Assembly (NCBI GenBank): GCA_049320945.1 | Contig: JBMOQT010000129.1 | Span: 1 to 9,510, forward strand | Source of the DNA: DYIB01 sp049320945 | GTDB lineage: Bacteria; Pseudomonadota; Gammaproteobacteria; Burkholderiales; Rhodocyclaceae | Direction of reading: 5' to 3' | DNA length: 9,510 nt | Shown: one piece after another, positions 6,012-9,510 of the stretch | How positions within the stretch are numbered: the stretch's first letter is position 1 | Layout of the letters: every line of letters begins with the position of its first letter | Notes under the pieces: generated by a model | Told to the model about the DNA's origin: nothing | The model's input: only the letters and a program-made list of their open reading frames with translations | Database searches by the model: none | Made by a program: the position numbers and the translations under genes

Positions 6012-7745
6012 ATGAGAAAGCTCCGCAGCACGGAGCGCCAGGACAGCGATGACCTGCGCGCGCGTATCCATTTCTGCGCCGACACCGGACAGATCTGGCT
6101 GCACGAGAACCGCATGCTGCTGGTCCATGCCGAGGCCCAGGCGCTCCTGCGCAAGGAGCTGATCGACACCCTGGGCATGGACCGGGCGCGCGGCCTGCTC
6201 CTGCGCATGGGCTACGCCTCGGGCGTGCGCGACGCGGAACTGGCGGGCAGCCGCACGCGCAACGCCAGCGATCTGGATGCCTTCATGACCGGGCCCCAGC
6301 TGCACACCCTGGAGGGGGTGGTGAGCGTCACCCCCATCCGCCTGGAGATAGACCGGGCCAGCGGCAAGTTCTACGGCGAGTTCCTGTGGGAAAACTCCTG
6401 GGAAGGCCAGTGGCACCGCCACCACTTCGGCATCCACTCGGAACCCGTGTGCTGGACCCAGATCGGCTACGCCTGCGGCTATACCTCGGCTTTCATGGGG
6501 CGCCCCATCCTCTACAAGGAAGTGGAGTGCGTCGGCGCCGGCCACAACAACTGCCGCATCATCGGCAAGCCCCTGGAGGAATGGGACGACGCCGCCGAGC
6601 AGATGCGCTACTTCAACCGCGAGTCCATCGCCGAACAGCTGATGGACCTGCAGACCCAGGTGTCGCAGCTGCGCTCCTCCATCATCGACCAGGAACGCCA
6701 GCCGGCGGACATGGTGGGCAACTCGCCGGGCTTCCGTGCCGCCTACGAGCTGCTGTGCCGCGCCGCCGCCACCCATATCACCGTGCTGCTGCTGGGCGAG
6801 ACCGGGGTGGGCAAGGAAATGTTCGCCCGCTGCCTGCACAGCATGGGGCCGCGCGCCGCGGCGCCCTTCGTCGCCATCAACTGCGCCGCCATCCCCCACG
6901 ACCTGGTGGAGGCGGAGCTGTTCGGCGTGGAAAAGGGTGCCTACACCGGCGCCCTGATGGCACGCCCTGGCCGCTTCGAGCGCGCCGACGGCGGCACCCT
7001 GTTCCTGGACGAGATCGGCGATCTGCCCCTGCCGGCCCAGGGCAAGCTGCTGCGCGTGCTGCAGGAGGGCGAGGTGGAGCGGGTGGGGGATCACAAGACG
7101 CGCAAGGTCAACGTGCGCCTGGTGGCCGCCACCAATGCGGATCTGCCGCAACTGGTGAAGGAGGGGCGCTTCCGCTCCGACCTTTACTACCGCCTCAACG
7201 CCTACGAGATCCGCATCCCGCCGCTACGGGAGCGCAAGGAGGATATCGGCCTGCTGGCCAAGGGCTTCCTGGCCAAGTATTCGGCCATCCACGGCAAGAA
7301 GCTGCGCGGCTTCACCGACAAGGCCAAGCGCGCGCTGCTCACCTACGGCTGGCCCGGCAACATCCGGGAGCTGCAGAACATGATCGAGCGCGGCGTGATC
7401 CTGGCGCCCCAGGGCGCGCGCGTGGAAGTGGGCCACCTGTTCCCCGCCTGCGCCGAGAACGGCCCGCGCGAGCTGTCCATCGACAGCCACGGCAGCCTCG
7501 ACATGCACGGCTGGAGCGCCGGGCGCAGTCTGTGCGAGGCGGTGCTCAACGGCACCATGACCCTGGACCAGATCGAGGCCATGCTGCTGGAGGCGGCGGT
7601 GGACAAGGCGCGCGGCAATCTCTCCTCCGCCGCCCGCTTGCTGGGCGTGACCCGGCCCCAGCTGGCCTATCGCCTCAAGCGCCTGCATGGTGACGACAAC
7701 CCCTCGGGCAGGCCGGCCCCGGAAGGCTCACCCCTGGTCGAGTGA
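6012..7745 (+). CDS. pdeR: Sigma-54-dependent phenol-responsive activator (XylR/DmpR/MopR class, PdeR-like)
   Basis: This 577-residue cytosolic activator has three parts. The first is an N-terminal XylR_N plus V4R sensor (about 15-190). The second is an AAA+ domain (about 232-460) with Walker A GETGVGKE (262-269), sigma-54 contact loop GAYTGA (309-314), Walker B GGTLFLDE (327-334) and FRSDLYYRLN (387-396). The third is a C-terminal Fis-type helix-turn-helix (about 535-557, GNLSSAARLLGVTRPQLAYR). Subtracting 8 from MopR numbering lines up the zinc ligands C147, E170, C173 and C181, and the phenol-pocket residues H98 and W126 (MopR H106, W134), plus F91, F124 and Y168. This suggests direct phenol sensing. 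The gene is divergent from the pps operon, whose sigma-54 promoter and dyads are its natural targets. An FNR-type box precedes it. The loop has Y where most family members have F (GAFTGA), a tolerated variant. PdeR is the name used for the phenol regulator in Aromatoleum; orthology here is inferred. Confidence 0.9.
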   Translation: MRKLRSTERQDSDDLRARIHFCADTGQIWLHENRMLLVHAEAQALLRKELIDTLGMDRARGLLLRMGYASGVRDAELAGSRTRNASDLDAFMTGPQLHTLEGVVSVTPIRLEIDRASGKFYGEFLWENSWEGQWHRHHFGIHSEPVCWTQIGYACGYTSAFMGRPILYKEVECVGAGHNNCRIIGKPLEEWDDAAEQMRYFNRESIAEQLMDLQTQVSQLRSSIIDQERQPADMVGNSPGFRAAYELLCRAAATHITVLLLGETGVGKEMFARCLHSMGPRAAAPFVAINCAAIPHDLVEAELFGVEKGAYTGALMARPGRFERADGGTLFLDEIGDLPLPAQGKLLRVLQEGEVERVGDHKTRKVNVRLVAATNADLPQLVKEGRFRSDLYYRLNAYEIRIPPLRERKEDIGLLAKGFLAKYSAIHGKKLRGFTDKAKRALLTYGWPGNIRELQNMIERGVILAPQGARVEVGHLFPACAENGPRELSIDSHGSLDMHGWSAGRSLCEAVLNGTMTLDQIEAMLLEAAVDKARGNLSSAARLLGVTRPQLAYRLKRLHGDDNPSGRPAPEGSPLVE

Positions 7746-7748
7746 GCC

Positions 7749-8210
7749 ATGGACGAAAGCGCCTACGCGGCGGCGCTGCACTACCTGGCGTCGCACCACG
7801 TAATGACCCTCGCTACCTGGGGCGAGGACGGCCCCTGGGCCGCCGCCGTGTTCTATGCCAACCGCGGCACCGACCTGTACTTCCTGTCCTCCCCCGCCAG
7901 CCGCCACGGCCGGAACATGGCCGCGCACCCCCGCGTCGCCGTCACCATCCAAGAGGATTACCACGACTGGCGCGCCATCCGCGGCATCCAGCTGGAGGGC
8001 AAGGTGACGCGCCTGCACGGTGACGAGGCCAAGGCGGCGCGCCTGCTCTACGGGGAGAAGTTCCCCATCGCCGCACCGCTCGCCCAGGCGCCGGCCGCCA
8101 TCGTGCAGGCCCTGGCGCGGGTCGCCTGGTACCGCCTGCGCCCCGAGCGCCTGTTCTATATCGACAACAGCAGGGGCTTCGGCCACCGGGACGAGCTCCG
8201 CTGCCTGTAG
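7749..8210 (+). CDS. Pyridoxamine 5'-phosphate oxidase-like FMN-binding-fold protein
   Basis: This 153-residue protein has the split-barrel pattern of the pyridoxamine-phosphate-oxidase-like superfamily: MTLATWGEDGPWAAAVFY (19-36), LYFLSSPASRHGRNMAAHP (43-61), VAVTI, then IQLEGKV (80-86). It ends with RPERLFYIDNSRGFGHRDEL (131-150), as in small YhbP/UPF0306-like members. These proteins usually bind flavin or a deazaflavin; no substrate can be assigned. The ATG lies 3 bp after the regulator stop with only a weak GAGTGAG upstream, so translational coupling is likely. Its stop lies 13 bp from the convergent aminotransferase stop. It may be a bystander or may handle flavin in the pathway. It is not a canonical PdxH, being too short and lacking that enzyme's C-terminal region. 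Confidence 0.75.
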   Translation: MDESAYAAALHYLASHHVMTLATWGEDGPWAAAVFYANRGTDLYFLSSPASRHGRNMAAHPRVAVTIQEDYHDWRAIRGIQLEGKVTRLHGDEAKAARLLYGEKFPIAAPLAQAPAAIVQALARVAWYRLRPERLFYIDNSRGFGHRDELRCL

Positions 8211-8223
8211 GCCTTCAGCCCGC

Positions 8224-9399
8224 TCACGCAACGACCTTGCGCTGCGTCCCGTCCAGGACCTCGCCCGCCACCTCCTTGAGCAGCGTCACGCCCTGGGCGA
8301 TGCGCTCGGGCGCGGCATGGCTGAAGTTGAGGCGGAAGGCGCCGGCGGCGGCGACCGGGTTGGCGTAGAAGGGCTCGCCGGGCATGAAGGCGACGTTCTT
8401 CTTCAGGGCGCGCCGCAGCAGCTCCTGGGTGTCCACGCTCCGGCGCAGGCGCAGCCAGAAGAACAATCCGCCGCTCGGCAGGCGCCACTCGGCCAGGCCG
8501 GCGAAGTCAGCGGCCAGGGCCGCCTGCATGGCGTCGCGCCGGGCGCGGTAAAACGCGCGCAACCGCTCCAGCCGCTGCTCCCGGTCGGGCGCGGTGAGCA
8601 GGCGGTGAGCCGCCCACTGGCCGATGCGGTTGGTGTGCAGATCGGCGGCCTGCTTGAGCCTGAGCAGTTGGGGGAAGATCTCCTTGCTGGCGACGGCGTA
8701 GGCGATGCGCAGCCCCGGGATGCCGGTCTTGGAGAACGTGCCCAGGTACACCCAGGGCGCCCGCTCCAGCAGGGAGGTGATGGGAGTGCGCTCCGCCTGG
8801 TCATACACCAGCTCCCGGTAAGGTTCGTCCTCCACCACGGGCAGGCGGAACTCGTCGGCCAGCCGCGCCACGGCGCGGCGCGTGGCCAGGTCGTAGCAGC
8901 AGCCCGAGGGGTTCTGGAAAGTGGGGATGAGGTAGGCGAAGGCCGGCCGGTCGCTCAGCAGGGCGGCCCGCAGCCGCTCGGGGTCGACGCCGCCGGCGGC
9001 CACCGGCAGCTCGACGAAGCGGGCGCCGAACAGGCGGAAGCTCTGCACCGCGGCCAGGTAGGTGGGCGCTTCCAGGGCCACGGGCGTGCCCGGATCGACG
9101 AACAGCTTGGAAACGAAGTCTATGCCCTGCTGGGAGCCGGACAGCACCAGCACCTGGTCCGCCGTGCAGGGGCGGCCCTCGGCCGTCACATATTCGGCGA
9201 TGGCCTGGCGCAGCCAGGGCTCACCCTCGCTCGGCCCATACTGGCGCAGCTCCGCCGGGCAGCCGGCCAGGTCCAGGGGCGGCATGACGTCGGCGGCAGG
9301 CAGCCCGCCGGCGAAGGAGATCACCTCGGGGCGCTGGGTGATGGCGAGGATCTCGCGGATCAGCGAGCTGTCCAGTCGGGCAACGCGTTCGGAAAACAT
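8224..9399 (-). CDS. PLP-dependent class I/II aminotransferase (2-aminoadipate/MocR-like subgroup)
   Basis: This 391-residue fold-type I aminotransferase shows the PLP residues: SGSQQGID (87-94), IPTFQNPSG (158-166, N163), VVEDEPYREL (188-197, D191 and Y194), the Schiff-base lysine K224 in LGTFSKTGIPGLRIAY, and carboxylate-binding R356 in FRLNFS. The opening VISFAGGLPAADVMP and the overall length fit the stand-alone 2-aminoadipate/aromatic/branched-chain transaminases related to LysN and to the C-terminal half of MocR regulators. No N-terminal DNA-binding domain is present. The start is ATG at 9399, with GGAGG 4 nt upstream; an in-frame TTG at 9420 would precede that ribosome site and is rejected. 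The amino donor and keto acid cannot be told from sequence. It converges on the preceding gene and is probably not part of the phenol operon. Confidence 0.88.
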   Translation of the reverse strand: MFSERVARLDSSLIREILAITQRPEVISFAGGLPAADVMPPLDLAGCPAELRQYGPSEGEPWLRQAIAEYVTAEGRPCTADQVLVLSGSQQGIDFVSKLFVDPGTPVALEAPTYLAAVQSFRLFGARFVELPVAAGGVDPERLRAALLSDRPAFAYLIPTFQNPSGCCYDLATRRAVARLADEFRLPVVEDEPYRELVYDQAERTPITSLLERAPWVYLGTFSKTGIPGLRIAYAVASKEIFPQLLRLKQAADLHTNRIGQWAAHRLLTAPDREQRLERLRAFYRARRDAMQAALAADFAGLAEWRLPSGGLFFWLRLRRSVDTQELLRRALKKNVAFMPGEPFYANPVAAAGAFRLNFSHAAPERIAQGVTLLKEVAGEVLDGTQRKVVA

Positions 9400-9416
9400 G
9401 GCGCCTCCGCAGCGGT

Positions 9417-9442
9417 ACAAGGGTAACGCACAAGGGTAACGC
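9417..9442. repeat. Perfect tandem 13-bp direct repeat upstream of the aminotransferase gene
   Basis: ACAAGGGTAACGC occurs twice head to tail with no gap, starting 17 bp upstream of the aminotransferase ATG. It could be a double operator or a small slippage duplication; a second protein-binding face would be 13 bp away, not a whole number of turns. No convincing -35/-10 pair was identified around it. Confidence 0.55.
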
Positions 9443-9469
9443 CCGAACTTACCACCAGGAGGCGCACAA

Positions 9470-9479
9470 ATACCGGTAT
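9470..9479. repeat. 10-bp palindrome in the aminotransferase upstream region
   Basis: ATACCGGTAT is a perfect 10-bp palindrome about 70 bp upstream of the aminotransferase start. TACCGG recurs at the right edge (9505-9510), so a second copy may continue beyond the window. It is a possible operator, with low certainty. Confidence 0.35.
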
Positions 9480-9510
9480 GCCTGGCCGCCGCGGCGGTAG
9501 CCTGTACCGG

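Noticed and set aside
5994..7151. 385-codon minus-strand frame opposite the regulator gene
   Set aside because: Antisense shadow; the plus-strand activator motifs are unambiguous.
6386..7693. 435-codon frame inside the regulator gene
   Set aside because: Arg/Gly/Pro-rich out-of-frame shadow of the activator, with no domain pattern.
8211..8223. Bidirectional terminator between the convergent genes
   Set aside because: Only 13 bp separate the stops, and no stable stem followed by a T tract is visible.
9478..9510. Start of a divergent plus-strand gene at the right edge
   Set aside because: An ATG at 9478 stays open for 11 codons, but the nearest AGGAGG is 15 nt away and there is too little sequence to judge.

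Overview
The window carries most of an anaerobic phenol activation and carboxylation locus of the type known from Thauera aromatica and Aromatoleum/Azoarcus. It has high GC, tightly packed genes and a sigma-54 phenol regulator. The best guess is a facultatively anaerobic, probably denitrifying, betaproteobacterium (Rhodocyclales-like). The taxon is inferred from gene content and GC only.

Region 1 (1-5526, all minus strand, read right to left) is one operon: ppsA, ppsB, ppsC, a UbiD-family phenylphosphate carboxylase large subunit (ppcB-like), and a HAD-family subunit (ppcD-like) that runs off the left edge. PpsA (phospho-histidine protein), PpsB (ATP-grasp-like protein) and PpsC (CBS/ACT stimulatory protein) together form phenylphosphate synthase: phenol + ATP + H2O gives phenylphosphate + AMP + Pi. 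The Ppc proteins then carboxylate phenylphosphate to 4-hydroxybenzoate. The other UbiD-like subunit and the small gamma subunit are not in the window and presumably lie further left.

Region 2 (5527-6011) is a 485-bp divergent control region, AT-richer than its surroundings. It holds a near-perfect sigma-54 promoter facing ppsA, three related 16-bp imperfect dyads of the XylR/DmpR enhancer type, and a perfect FNR/ANR box upstream of the regulator. Two of the dyads lie about 130 and 170 bp upstream of the predicted operon start. The sites suggest a two-step circuit: lack of oxygen raises regulator level, and phenol-bound regulator then switches on the sigma-54 promoter.

Region 3 (6012-8210, plus strand) encodes the regulator, a XylR_N/V4R - AAA+ - Fis-HTH protein that keeps the phenol-pocket and zinc residues described for MopR/DmpR. 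A small pyridoxamine-5'-phosphate-oxidase-like flavin-binding-fold protein follows 3 bp after its stop.

Region 4 (8224-9510) holds a convergent minus-strand PLP-dependent class I/II aminotransferase, probably unrelated to phenol degradation. Its upstream region carries a perfect tandem 13-bp repeat and a 10-bp palindrome. No RNA genes, insertion sequences, CRISPR arrays or clear intrinsic terminators were seen.
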